Positions 34,348-42,415 of a stretch of DNA of 51,335 nucleotides are shown one piece after another. The DNA comes from an uncultured Acetatifactor sp. (GTDB taxonomy: Bacteria; Bacillota; Clostridia; Lachnospirales; Lachnospiraceae), in the NCBI GenBank assembly GCA_947627535.1, contig CANQWM010000017.1, positions 1 through 51,335 of the forward strand, given 5' to 3'. A model generated the notes under the pieces. It made no database searches and was not told the origin of the DNA. It saw nothing but the letters and a program-made list of their open reading frames with translations. How positions within the stretch are numbered: the stretch's first letter is position 1; every line of letters begins with the position of its first letter. The position numbers were made by a program, and so were the translations under genes.

Positions 34348-37065
34348 ATGACAGAAAAGATGGATCTCACCGACAAAGAATGGCGCTTCCTGTTAAGCAG
34401 TGAAATGCCAGAGCCGGACGCGCCGCTTACGGACAGCATCCGCCTGCCCTCGACGGTACAGCAGGCCGCGAAGTCTCCCGTCACCGAAGAACGAAGCGAC
34501 GGCTTTCTCACAGATCCCCGCCGTTTTGAGGGGTACGCCCTCTATGAGCGCACGGTAGAGCTTACGCCCGCCGCAGCGGGATGCGATCTCTTCCTTGTGC
34601 TGGAGCGCACCCGCACCAGCCGGCTTTGGATCGACGGCAATTACGCAGGAACCCAAAACAGTCTTTGCACCCCGCACAGATACCGGATCACGGAGTATTT
34701 TAAAAACGCGCCCCTGCGCATTCTTCTCATGGTGGACAATGTCTCCTGCCCCGTTCCGGGCGGCCACATGACTTCCCAGGACACCCAGACCAACTGGCTC
34801 GGCGTCACGGGAGCCGTTTACATTGAATGCAGAAATCCTCTGCGGTTCGAGAACGTCAGGATTTTTCCCGATCCCGCCGCGGAAAGCGTGACCGTAACGG
34901 GCGTCATCACAGGCGGGGAAAAGATCCGGCTTTCCGCCGAAGTAGAGGGCTTTCCGAAAAAGACGGTGACGCTGACAAAAGAGACGCCTTCCTTCGTCTA
35001 TGAGATGAAGGGAGCCGAACGCTGGAGCGAGCATAACCCTGTCTCCTATGTTATGACTCTGTCTTCGGACGGGGACGTAACCCGCGTTCCCTTCGGTATG
35101 CGGCGGTTCCAGGTTGACGGGCGGGATTTTCTGCTCAACGGAGAAAAGATCTTCCTGCGGGGCAGGCATGACGGTATGCTCTTCCCCCTGACCGGCGCCG
35201 CTCCCACGGACACGGACAGCTGGCTGAAGGTCATGAAAACCGCCAGAGAGTACGGCATCAACCATTTCCGCTTCCACACCTGCTGCCCTCCGGAGGCGGC
35301 TTTCCTGGCCGCGGATCAGACAGGGATCTATCTGGAGCCGGAGCTGCCCTTCTGGGGAACGGTGGAGGAAGAGATCACCCCGGCCCAGCAGTATCTCATC
35401 GACGAGGGTTTCCGGATTCTCGACAGCTTTGCCAACCACCCCTCCTTCTTCGCCCTTTCTCTGGGGAACGAACTCTGGGGAAGCAAAGAGCGGCTTAACG
35501 CCATCCTTGGCGGATATAAAAGCTACGACCCGCGCCCGCTCTACACCCAGGGGTCCAACAACTTCCAGTTCAGCCCCTGTACGGTGGAAAACGACGACTT
35601 TTTTGTGGGTGTGCGCTTCTCGAGAGATCGGCTGTTCCGGGGTTCCTACGCCATGTGCGACGCTCCCCAGGGCCACATCCAGACTGCCCCGCCCAACTCG
35701 GACTACTCCTATGACGCAAACATTCGTCCGGCATCCGTAAGCGGCGAAAGAAAAGATGGCGGCACCACCCTGATCCAGTACGGCACAGGCGTAAAGGCCG
35801 TCCGTTTGGAAGCGGGAGAAGAATTCATCGCCGAAATGCCGGTGGTGTCCCACGAAATCGGACAGTATTTCATGTACCCGGATTACAGGGAAATTCCAAA
35901 ATACACGGGCGTCCTTAAGCCCTATAACCTTGAGATCTTCCGCAGCCGGCTGCGGGAAGCGGGCCTGCTTTCCCTTGCGGACCGGTATTTTCTCTCTTCC
36001 GGGCGCTTTGCGGCGGACTGTTACAAAAGCGAGATCGAAACCGCCCTGCGCTCAAAAGAGCTTTCCGGTTTCCAGCTTCTGGACCTTCAGGATTTTACCG
36101 GCCAGGGGACAGCCCTGGTGGGAATCCTAAACTCCCTTTTGGAAAACAAGGGTATTATCACCGCGGAAAAATGGCGCAACTTCTGCAATGATAGGGTGAT
36201 TCTGGGCTGTCTGCCCGGCTTCGTCCATTCCGCCCGGGATACGGTGCGTGTAGGCGTAAAGCTGTACCATTACGGAAAGACGGCCGATACGGACCCTTCG
36301 GTAACGCTGCGGCTTTCCGGGGAGGACGGACTTCTCTGGCAGGAAGAGGTCTCCAGAAAGGGCGTCTTCCAGGGCGGCGTCTTCGACATTGGCTGCGCCG
36401 ACCTGAAGATCCCCGAAATCCAGCGGCCCATGAAGGCGGTCCTCTCCCTTGCCTGCGCCGATCTGGAGAACGAATACACCCTCTGGCTCTATCCCTCTTT
36501 TGAAGGCAGGCTGCCTTTGGACCTGACCGTAACCCACAGCTGGGGGGAGGCGAAGACCGCCCTGTCGCAGGGAAAAAACGTGCTGTTCTTCCCGAAGGAG
36601 CTTTCCGACGCCGTTTCCCTCGAGGGAACCTACTGCACGGATTTCTGGAACTACCCCATGTTCCGTTCCATTTCCGAGTCCATGAATAAACCCCTTCCCG
36701 TGGGAACGCTGGGACTGCTCATCGACAACCGCCACCCGGCCCTTGCCGGTTTCCCTTCGGAAACCTATTCCACTCCCCAGTGGTATACCATAGTCAGCCG
36801 GTCCCGGGCGCTGATCCTGGACGGCATCCCTCTGGAACCCATTGTGCGGACCATCGACAACTGCGCCCGCAACCACAGTCTTGCCACCGTCTTCGAGACT
36901 GTCACGGGAGGCGGAAAGCTTCTGGTATGTACGGCGGATCTGGAGGACGGTTCTTCCCCCGCCTGCCGCTGTCTTTACAAAAGCCTTGCGGATTACGCCG
37001 CGTCGCAAGCCTTCGCGCCCCGGCAGGCTGTCTCCGTTGAGATTCTGGACCGGCTCTTTTCCTGA
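34348..37065 (+). CDS. Glycoside hydrolase family 2-like protein
   Basis: 905 residues. An N-terminal sugar-binding beta domain (YERTVELTP, RTSRLWIDGNYAGTQNS), an immunoglobulin-like domain, then a TIM barrel starting FLLNGEKIFLRGRHDGMLFP. The acid/base is Glu375 in LSLGNELWGS. SHEIGQY (Glu503) is the likely nucleophile. A C-terminal beta region of about 350 residues follows. No signal peptide: it probably cleaves imported oligosaccharides, with exact specificity unknown. AAAGGAG precedes the ATG at 34348. Expressed with the DUF4317 gene. Confidence 0.85.
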   Translation: MTEKMDLTDKEWRFLLSSEMPEPDAPLTDSIRLPSTVQQAAKSPVTEERSDGFLTDPRRFEGYALYERTVELTPAAAGCDLFLVLERTRTSRLWIDGNYAGTQNSLCTPHRYRITEYFKNAPLRILLMVDNVSCPVPGGHMTSQDTQTNWLGVTGAVYIECRNPLRFENVRIFPDPAAESVTVTGVITGGEKIRLSAEVEGFPKKTVTLTKETPSFVYEMKGAERWSEHNPVSYVMTLSSDGDVTRVPFGMRRFQVDGRDFLLNGEKIFLRGRHDGMLFPLTGAAPTDTDSWLKVMKTAREYGINHFRFHTCCPPEAAFLAADQTGIYLEPELPFWGTVEEEITPAQQYLIDEGFRILDSFANHPSFFALSLGNELWGSKERLNAILGGYKSYDPRPLYTQGSNNFQFSPCTVENDDFFVGVRFSRDRLFRGSYAMCDAPQGHIQTAPPNSDYSYDANIRPASVSGERKDGGTTLIQYGTGVKAVRLEAGEEFIAEMPVVSHEIGQYFMYPDYREIPKYTGVLKPYNLEIFRSRLREAGLLSLADRYFLSSGRFAADCYKSEIETALRSKELSGFQLLDLQDFTGQGTALVGILNSLLENKGIITAEKWRNFCNDRVILGCLPGFVHSARDTVRVGVKLYHYGKTADTDPSVTLRLSGEDGLLWQEEVSRKGVFQGGVFDIGCADLKIPEIQRPMKAVLSLACADLENEYTLWLYPSFEGRLPLDLTVTHSWGEAKTALSQGKNVLFFPKELSDAVSLEGTYCTDFWNYPMFRSISESMNKPLPVGTLGLLIDNRHPALAGFPSETYSTPQWYTIVSRSRALILDGIPLEPIVRTIDNCARNHSLATVFETVTGGGKLLVCTADLEDGSSPACRCLYKSLADYAASQAFAPRQAVSVEILDRLFS

Positions 37066-37106
37066 GACTGCAGGCCGGTTCTTTTCATTCCAACTTCTTT
37101 TCCAGG

Positions 37107-39107
37107 CTACCGGGGAAGACTTTGCACAACGCAGAGGCTTCCCCAGCCCGTCTTATCGTTCGGAACGTCCGGATCTCCCCGCAGCGGCCGGGCGCCTTTC
37201 CGCAGATAAGCCTTCACCTTCTCCCCGTATAAAAAAGGATCGTTTCCCCTCACAATCCCCCATTCCATCAAAAGCGCCGCGCTGCCGGTAACCACAGGCG
37301 TGGCAAAAGAAGTTCCCGTCACAGGCGTATATCCCCCGTACAGATCCGGCGCCAGGATATTTACTCCCGGCGCCACGAGATCCGGCTTCGCCATCCCGGA
37401 CGTCACAACCCCCAGGGTTCTCTCCGTGTCCCCAAACCCCCTTCCGGAAAAATCGGCATAGGCGTTATAAACGCTTGTATAGGCGCCCACCGTGACCACC
37501 TTAGCCGCCGTGGAGGGAATCGTCAGCGTCGCTTCCGGCGTGGAACGGAAAAAACCGGTGGATGCGTTGCGCACCGTCCCGGAGGGCAGATAGAAGTAAT
37601 ACTTCCCCGTCACAACCCTCACCGGCTCCAGAAAAAAGGTCCAGACTCCGCTGTTGAGATAAGGTCCGCCGTAAGGCAGAAATTCCAGATAGATCTCCTG
37701 CGCCGCCGAATAGGGAGAAGGTTCTCCGAAAAAGACCAGAAGCTCCGTCTCTTCCAGCGTCAGGGTATACTTCCCTCCCTCGATCTGCCCGGAAAGCTCC
37801 GATTCGCTTCCCCCCGGAGAGCGAAGCCGGATCCGGTATTCGTCGCTGTAATTTTTCCAGAGCTGTACATTCAGGCTGCGTTCGTACTCTGCCACCGCAA
37901 GCTCCACCACCGCCGTGCGCCATTCCCGCCCCTGCGAAACCGCCGCGCCCGCGGCATTTCCGAAACCGACACCCGGTGTGACGCCTGCGCCGAACAATGT
38001 GTCATTTATTCCCTCCCCGGCAGCAAGACTCCCTGCAAGATGGCCCCCGTTCGCCGCCTCATTGCCGCTTCCCACACAGATCACGGTCCGCCCCACCTCC
38101 GCGGCATTGTCCAGAAAGCGCTCCAGCAGGGAACTTCCGTCATGGGCACCGTAATTGTTTCCAAAGCTTAAGTTGACAGCCAGCGGCATCTGAAGCTGTA
38201 CCGCCTTATTGACCGCATAGGTCAAACCCCGCATGATCTCTGTGGTGCGCGGGAAAGAGACCGCCGAAGGCAGTCCCAGTTTTACAATGAGAAGGTCAGC
38301 CCGGGGAGCCACTCCCTGATAAAATCCGCTTCTTCCCGCGGCGATGCCTGCCACGGCGGTGCCATGTCCGCTGGTGTCCACCGTCGGCAGAAGCTGATAT
38401 TGACTGTATGGGTCATTTTCTGCCAGCGCCCGGTTGATCTGCTCCTCCGTAAACTCCACTCCCTGCGCAAACCCCGCAGGGGGCAGGCGCCTTTCTGTTT
38501 CCGCTTTTTCGACGGATCCGGCTTCGGTTCCGCCCGTTCCGGCAGATCCGGCTCCGCTTCCTCCGACCCCGGTTTCTTCCTGTCCGCCGACCCCGGCTCC
38601 ACTTTCTCCCATCCCGTTTCCCGTGCTCCGCGCCCCGCCCTCCGGCCGCAGGGTCTGATCCCAGAGATACCGGATCCGTGTGCTGCCGTCCGCATTTCTG
38701 AACTCCGGCAGCCTGTAATCGATGCCTGAGTCCAGCACCGCAACCAGTACCCCTTCTCCCGTCAGAAAAGGGTCCCGCCCGGTCACCTGTACCACACAGG
38801 AATCTTCCGTGGGACCCACAGCATCATAGAAAAATCTCTTTGGCTTTTCCACATATTCGATCTCAGGAATCCCCGCGATCCGCTCTACCAGTCCCTCCGG
38901 GACCGTCAGGACGGCATAGCCCGCAAGCAGACGCTCCACCGTCACCCCCAGCTCCTCCAGTCCGGCAAGACTCCCATGATATTTCACGATCAGTTCCCAT
39001 TTCTTCGTCTCCCGGTCAAACCCTACGTTCAGATCCTCCGTCCGCGCCCTGTCCTCCTCGGACGTCTCAAGCGCAAGCTGCAGTTGATCTTCCAGCTTCT
39101 GGTTCAT
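37107..39107 (-). CDS. S8 subtilisin-like protease with Gly-rich insertion
   Basis: 666 residues. The catalytic triad is complete: Asp126 in VLDSGIDY, His248 in DTSGHGTAVAG, Ser600 in GTSFATPVV. Between Asp and His lies a low-complexity Gly/Ser/Glu-rich stretch (about 157-205). Like the clostridial Csp germination proteases, it has an N-terminal propeptide-like domain (about 1-95), a large jelly-roll-like insertion between His and Ser, and no signal peptide. A role in spore germination is possible but not shown. The ATG at 39107 follows GGAGTGG. A 10-base tandem repeat lies in its leader (39211-39276). Confidence 0.88.
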   Translation of the reverse strand: MNQKLEDQLQLALETSEEDRARTEDLNVGFDRETKKWELIVKYHGSLAGLEELGVTVERLLAGYAVLTVPEGLVERIAGIPEIEYVEKPKRFFYDAVGPTEDSCVVQVTGRDPFLTGEGVLVAVLDSGIDYRLPEFRNADGSTRIRYLWDQTLRPEGGARSTGNGMGESGAGVGGQEETGVGGSGAGSAGTGGTEAGSVEKAETERRLPPAGFAQGVEFTEEQINRALAENDPYSQYQLLPTVDTSGHGTAVAGIAAGRSGFYQGVAPRADLLIVKLGLPSAVSFPRTTEIMRGLTYAVNKAVQLQMPLAVNLSFGNNYGAHDGSSLLERFLDNAAEVGRTVICVGSGNEAANGGHLAGSLAAGEGINDTLFGAGVTPGVGFGNAAGAAVSQGREWRTAVVELAVAEYERSLNVQLWKNYSDEYRIRLRSPGGSESELSGQIEGGKYTLTLEETELLVFFGEPSPYSAAQEIYLEFLPYGGPYLNSGVWTFFLEPVRVVTGKYYFYLPSGTVRNASTGFFRSTPEATLTIPSTAAKVVTVGAYTSVYNAYADFSGRGFGDTERTLGVVTSGMAKPDLVAPGVNILAPDLYGGYTPVTGTSFATPVVTGSAALLMEWGIVRGNDPFLYGEKVKAYLRKGARPLRGDPDVPNDKTGWGSLCVVQSLPR

Positions 39108-39210
39108 AAAATCCACTCCGTAAACGGTTGTTGAAACATTGTATGGGAAATTCCGGGAAAATATCCTGCCGTCCCTTCCAAAAACACCAGCCTTCCCGAG
39201 GGCCGCCCCT

Positions 39211-39276
39211 GCATATCCTTGCATGTCCCTGCATGTCCTTACATATCCTTCCTTGCATATCCTCACATGTCCTACA
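39211..39276. repeat. Tandem 10-base repeat in the leader of the S8 protease gene
   Basis: Units GCATATCCTT, GCATGTCCCT, GCATGTCCTT and ACATATCCTT follow each other exactly at 39211-39250. After a 4-base slip come GCATATCCTC and ACATGTCCTA. On the minus strand each unit reads GGA-YATG-YAR, like a miniature ribosome site with ATG. The array spans the stop codon of the upstream permease gene. Confidence 0.8.
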
Positions 39277-39913
39277 TGTACTTCCGCAGGCTCTGCATGT
39301 GGGCCATTCTGCTTTCGGGAAGTTTGTATGTCAAAAGGGACAGCAGAAACTGGAGAATCCCGCCTGCCAGACAGCAGACCGCTCCGATCAGGATCGAGAT
39401 TTCCAGAGAAAAAAACGAGTCAAAAAATCCCGTCAGCGTATCTATACCTATTGCAATTCCCAGCCATGCGACTACATAAAATACAAAGGTCGTTTTAAAA
39501 AGCTTGTAACCGCTTCCACAGTAAACCATCATAACAACGGCCATCAGCCCGCACACCACAAACGCTCCGCCGGTGACCTGATATCCGGGCAGCGCCCTAG
39601 ACAGCAGAATACCGATCAGTATCGCTGTCAGATAAAGTCCCAGGAAACAGCAGGTGTTAAAGGCCGCGCACACGGCGGTCTGAATCCTTTTTCCCCGGGG
39701 CGAACTTCTCACCACAGCGCAGGTCACCAGGCTTCTCAATGTCTGTGTTGGCGTTAATCCCATAAGCATCCAATAGACAATCCCCAGCTGGCTGGATCCC
39801 GTCAGATTCATCAGACACGCGAGGACAAAAAGGACGCCCTCCAGAATCATCATCTGCCGCAGTCCATATCCGTATTTCAGCAGCTTCCACCCCATTCTCA
39901 GATCACTTATCAT
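39272..39913 (-). CDS. ABC-2-type membrane protein
   Basis: 213 residues, about six membrane helices (for example MILEGVLFVLACLMNL, GGAFVVCGLMAVVMMVYCG, SILIGAVCCLAGGILQFLL). No conserved motif. The ATG at 39913 has GGGAGG before it and overlaps the preceding gene by 11 bases. It is the last of four coupled genes (GntR, ATPase, two permeases), probably one half of the transporter channel. The tail MAHMQSLRKYM ends inside the 10-base repeat array. Confidence 0.7.
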   Translation of the reverse strand: MISDLRMGWKLLKYGYGLRQMMILEGVLFVLACLMNLTGSSQLGIVYWMLMGLTPTQTLRSLVTCAVVRSSPRGKRIQTAVCAAFNTCCFLGLYLTAILIGILLSRALPGYQVTGGAFVVCGLMAVVMMVYCGSGYKLFKTTFVFYVVAWLGIAIGIDTLTGFFDSFFSLEISILIGAVCCLAGGILQFLLSLLTYKLPESRMAHMQSLRKYM

Positions 39914-40592
39914 AAAAGCTTTCCTCCCATCTTCCAATCATCTTCCGGTAAAAGAAAACGCTTGCCCCAGCCGAGAGAGAGGCCGCAGCAGCCAGAACCG
40001 CCCAGGGCCAGAACTGTCCCACGGCCCAGAATACCCCCAGCACGATGATCAGCAGTCCGGCCAGGGACATTCCAATTTCCAGCTTTTCCCAATACCTCGC
40101 CACCGAAACGGCAAGGGTAGAAACAAAGTACAGGCTGACAGAGACAGCCAGCAGATAGCCGATTTCCTCCGCTTTTCTTATCCCCTGCGCCCCCGGGAAA
40201 GTCCCGGAAACCACCCTTCCGAGAAGCGGCACCGCCACAGATTCCACCAGCCTTCTCACCTGATCCGCCCGCATCGTCGCTGCCATGGCCGGAATCCCTC
40301 TGGCGGATGTCTTCAGACATCCCAGATGATCAGTCCCCTTTGCGGCGATTCCCCCAAAAGCCAAATAATCCAGCAAAAGGTCGAACAACATCAAGAACAG
40401 ACAGCAAAGGAAATCCAGTATTTCTTCCGTCATCCCTCCGGCGGCGAGAGCAGCATTTGCAGCATACCTGTCCCCAATCCATATCCCGGCCCCGGCCCGC
40501 AGGCCCAGGATCGCCGCCGGTACGACTACGATAAGCAGCAGCCGATACCGGAAATCGGTAAAGGTCCGATAACATTTTACGGTTTTTTTCAT
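39903..40592 (-). CDS. ABC-2-type membrane protein
   Basis: 229 residues with about five or six membrane helices (RLLLIVVVPAAILGL, ILDFLCCLFLMLFDLLLDYL, IGYLLAVSVSLYFVSTLAV). Its basic N-terminus and size fit the permeases of YtrA-type GntR/ABC operons. It follows the ATPase gene by 18 bases and overlaps the next permease gene. Substrate unknown. Confidence 0.7.
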   Translation of the reverse strand: MKKTVKCYRTFTDFRYRLLLIVVVPAAILGLRAGAGIWIGDRYAANAALAAGGMTEEILDFLCCLFLMLFDLLLDYLAFGGIAAKGTDHLGCLKTSARGIPAMAATMRADQVRRLVESVAVPLLGRVVSGTFPGAQGIRKAEEIGYLLAVSVSLYFVSTLAVSVARYWEKLEIGMSLAGLLIIVLGVFWAVGQFWPWAVLAAAASLSAGASVFFYRKMIGRWEESFYDK

Positions 40593-40610
40593 GATACGCC
40601 TCCGTTCGTT

Positions 40611-41501
40611 TTACGCCATCAGCTGCAGACCGGTGTAGGCCTTCATCACCGCCACGCTGATCTGGGAAAGAGTGGCGGTCTCCACCTTCACGTCCATACC
40701 GGCCAGCCGATCCAGGTCCTTCGCCAGACAGATTCCCTCAAACCCGTAACTGCTGCCGCTGAAACTGTAGAGGACCTGCTTCGCCGCCTCCGCGTCGCAA
40801 TGCTCCCCCTTTACCAGAAGATATTTTTCTTTCAGTTCCTCCACAAACCCCTGTTCCACGATGCGTCCCCGCTCCAGTATCATACAGTAGTCCGTCACAT
40901 TTTCCATGTCGGATACATTGTGCGTGGAAAAGAACACGCTGCGTTCCCCGTCTCCGCTCTCCAGGTACTCCCGTATCATCTGGCAGAGTCCGTCCCGCAT
41001 CAGCGGGTCCAGCGGCGACGCAGGCTCATCCAGCAGCAGGCAATCCGTTTCTCTCGCCAGTACCGAAGCCAGCATCAGCTTCATCCGGTTTCCGTCGGAG
41101 AGCTTTGCCACCGTCTTTTTCCCGTCGCCGTCTCCGATGTTCAGTTTCCCGCAGATATCCCGGAATTTTTCCCTGTCGAACCTGTCAAAAAGCAGTCCGC
41201 ATACCTCCTCCACCTGCCGGATGCTCCATTGCGGCATGAAATACAGGCCCGGCGCCGTATAGCCCAGCCGCTCCTTTACCTTTTCCACATTCTGTTCCCT
41301 TTCGTCAAAATATTCCAGCTTTCCCTGATAATCCAGCCTTACGCCGGCCAGAATATTCATTAATGTCGTCTTGCCCGCGCCATTCTCCCCAACAAGCGCC
41401 GTGGCAAATCCCTTAGGGATTCGGAACTCGGGGATATCCAATGTAAAATTTTTAAATTTTTTGCAGATATTCGCTCCGTTGATCACACTTGTAAATTCCA
41501 C
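40611..41501 (-). CDS. ABC transporter ATPase of a GntR-linked operon
   Basis: About 296 residues. Walker A is GENGAGKTT, Walker B CLLLDEPASPLDP, the switch His lies in FSTHNVSD. The signature is LSDGNRMKLMLAS, so the usual LSGGQ has become LSDGN; this divergent form occurs in ABC-2 ATPases of the YtrB group. The start is uncertain: the GTG at 41501 follows GAGGG and gives a normal N-terminus (EFTSVINGANICKKFKNFTL), while an ATG at 41576 would add a Gly/Arg-rich tail that does not look like protein. Control by the GntR repressor encoded just upstream is likely. Confidence 0.8.
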   Translation of the reverse strand: MEFTSVINGANICKKFKNFTLDIPEFRIPKGFATALVGENGAGKTTLMNILAGVRLDYQGKLEYFDEREQNVEKVKERLGYTAPGLYFMPQWSIRQVEEVCGLLFDRFDREKFRDICGKLNIGDGDGKKTVAKLSDGNRMKLMLASVLARETDCLLLDEPASPLDPLMRDGLCQMIREYLESGDGERSVFFSTHNVSDMENVTDYCMILERGRIVEQGFVEELKEKYLLVKGEHCDAEAAKQVLYSFSGSSYGFEGICLAKDLDRLAGMDVKVETATLSQISVAVMKAYTGLQLMA

Positions 41502-41584
41502 GTTTCCCTCACATTCTGCCGCTTTTTGCGGCGCCCTTTGCTGCATCCGGTATCCGCCGCAGCGCCCCGGACGCATCTGCGTTT

Positions 41585-41962
41585 TCAGATTTCCTCTTCG
41601 TACCGAAGCAGCGTCTTAAGCATCTCCGTCAGCTCCTGACCGGTCATTCCCGCGATCCTGGCCGCGGCTATGGCTTCCCCAAGGCTCTGCTCCACCTTCC
41701 GAAGATGCTGTTCCTGGAGCATCTGGCTGTCCTGGGCATTGACATAAAATCCCTTGCCCTGAACGCCGGTCACCAGTCCTTCCGCCTCCAGCTGCTCATA
41801 GGCCTTCATGGTGGTGATGACGCTGATCTTCAGATCCTTTGCCAGGCTCCGTATGGACGGAAGGTATTCCCCCTGTTTCAGCTTTCCCGTCAGGATATCT
41901 TCCTTCAGCTGCCGGGAGATCTGGAGGTAGATAGGCTCTCCCGTGTTCTGCAGTATCTTCAA
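41585..41962 (-). CDS. GntR family repressor, YtrA type
   Basis: 125 residues from a TTG at 41962 (AGGG seven bases before it), which gives the usual family start KILQNTGEPIYLQISRQLKE. An upstream GTG at 41995 behind GGAG is possible and would add 11 residues. The winged helix is GEYLPSIRSLAKDLKISVIT to KAYEQLEAEGLVTGVQGKGF. The short C-terminal helix pair has no ligand domain, as in YtrA. These repressors control their own ABC operon, and in Bacillus respond to cell-wall stress or acetoin-related cues. An operator-like dyad overlaps its promoter. Confidence 0.85.
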   Translation of the reverse strand: MKILQNTGEPIYLQISRQLKEDILTGKLKQGEYLPSIRSLAKDLKISVITTMKAYEQLEAEGLVTGVQGKGFYVNAQDSQMLQEQHLRKVEQSLGEAIAAARIAGMTGQELTEMLKTLLRYEEEI

Positions 41963-42044
41963 ATTCCTGCCCTCTCTTTCACAGTTTTCGTGCACATTGG
42001 GCTCCGCTGTAAAAATCTGCGCAATGCGGACTGCCGTTCTAACT

Positions 42045-42085
42045 GTTTATATGTTATATATACACTATAATCAGTCTGGTGTCAA
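42045..42085 (-). promoter_or_regulatory. Promoter and operator-like dyad of the GntR/ABC operon
   Basis: TTGACA (42085-42080), 17-base spacer, TATATA (42062-42057) on the minus strand. GTTTATAT (42045-42052) and ATATACAC (42058-42065) form an inverted repeat, one mismatch in eight, across the -10. This is where a GntR/YtrA repressor would be expected. Confidence 0.65.
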
Positions 42086-42136
42086 CTGTTTTTTTCAACT
42101 GTTTTTTAACTGCTTTTTCCACTGCTTTTTTCTTTT
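42082..42136. repeat. Four phased A-tracts upstream of the GntR promoter
   Basis: On the plus strand CAACTG or CACTGC followed by five to seven T recurs four times at about 11-13 base steps. On the minus strand these are A-tracts immediately upstream of the -35 box, as in curved DNA or UP elements. Confidence 0.65.
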
Positions 42137-42162
42137 TTCAACACATTGAAACACACGAAAAA

Positions 42163-42197
42163 ACCGCCTTGAAGCTTCTAAAACACTTCAAGGCGGT
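42163..42197. terminator. Strong hairpin, probable terminator of the sugar symporter gene
   Basis: Perfect 12-base stem ACCGCCTTGAAG/CTTCAAGGCGGT (42163-42174 and 42186-42197) with an 11-base loop. A run of T follows on the minus strand (six A on the plus strand at 42157-42162) and TCTCTTTTT on the plus side, so it can stop transcription in both directions. Confidence 0.7.
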
Positions 42198-42240
42198 GCG
42201 TCTCTTTTTCCGGTTTCTATCTTTCCGGTCTTCCTTCTTT

Positions 42241-42415
42241 CCCGTTCCTTCCTATTCCTTTGCCCGTTTCTTCTTATTCCTCTTTCCGTTCCTTCCTATT
42301 TTTTGGCCCGTTCCTTCCTATTTTTTTGCCTGTTTCTTCCTATTCTTTTCCCGTTCCTTCCTATTCCTTTGCCTGTTCCTCCCTATTCCTTTGCCCGTTT
42401 CTCCCTGATTTTCTC
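42241..42415. repeat. 22-base tandem repeat array, about eight copies
   Basis: The unit is CCCGTTCCTTCCTATTCCTTTG with small variations. Copies start at 42241, 42263, 42285, 42307, 42329 (21 bases), 42350, 42372 and 42394. The array is pyrimidine-rich on the plus strand and overlaps the last codons of the symporter gene, whose stop lies in the seventh copy. Confidence 0.85.

Noticed and set aside
34393..35853. 486-codon frame on the minus strand
   Set aside because: Antisense of the GH2-like gene, with no ribosome site and no recognisable domain.
40326..41363. 345-codon frame on the plus strand
   Set aside because: Antisense of the ABC ATPase and permease genes of the GntR operon.
42241..42415. 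Repeat array considered as CRISPR
   Set aside because: Copies are directly adjacent with no spacers and no cas gene is near; a plain tandem repeat.
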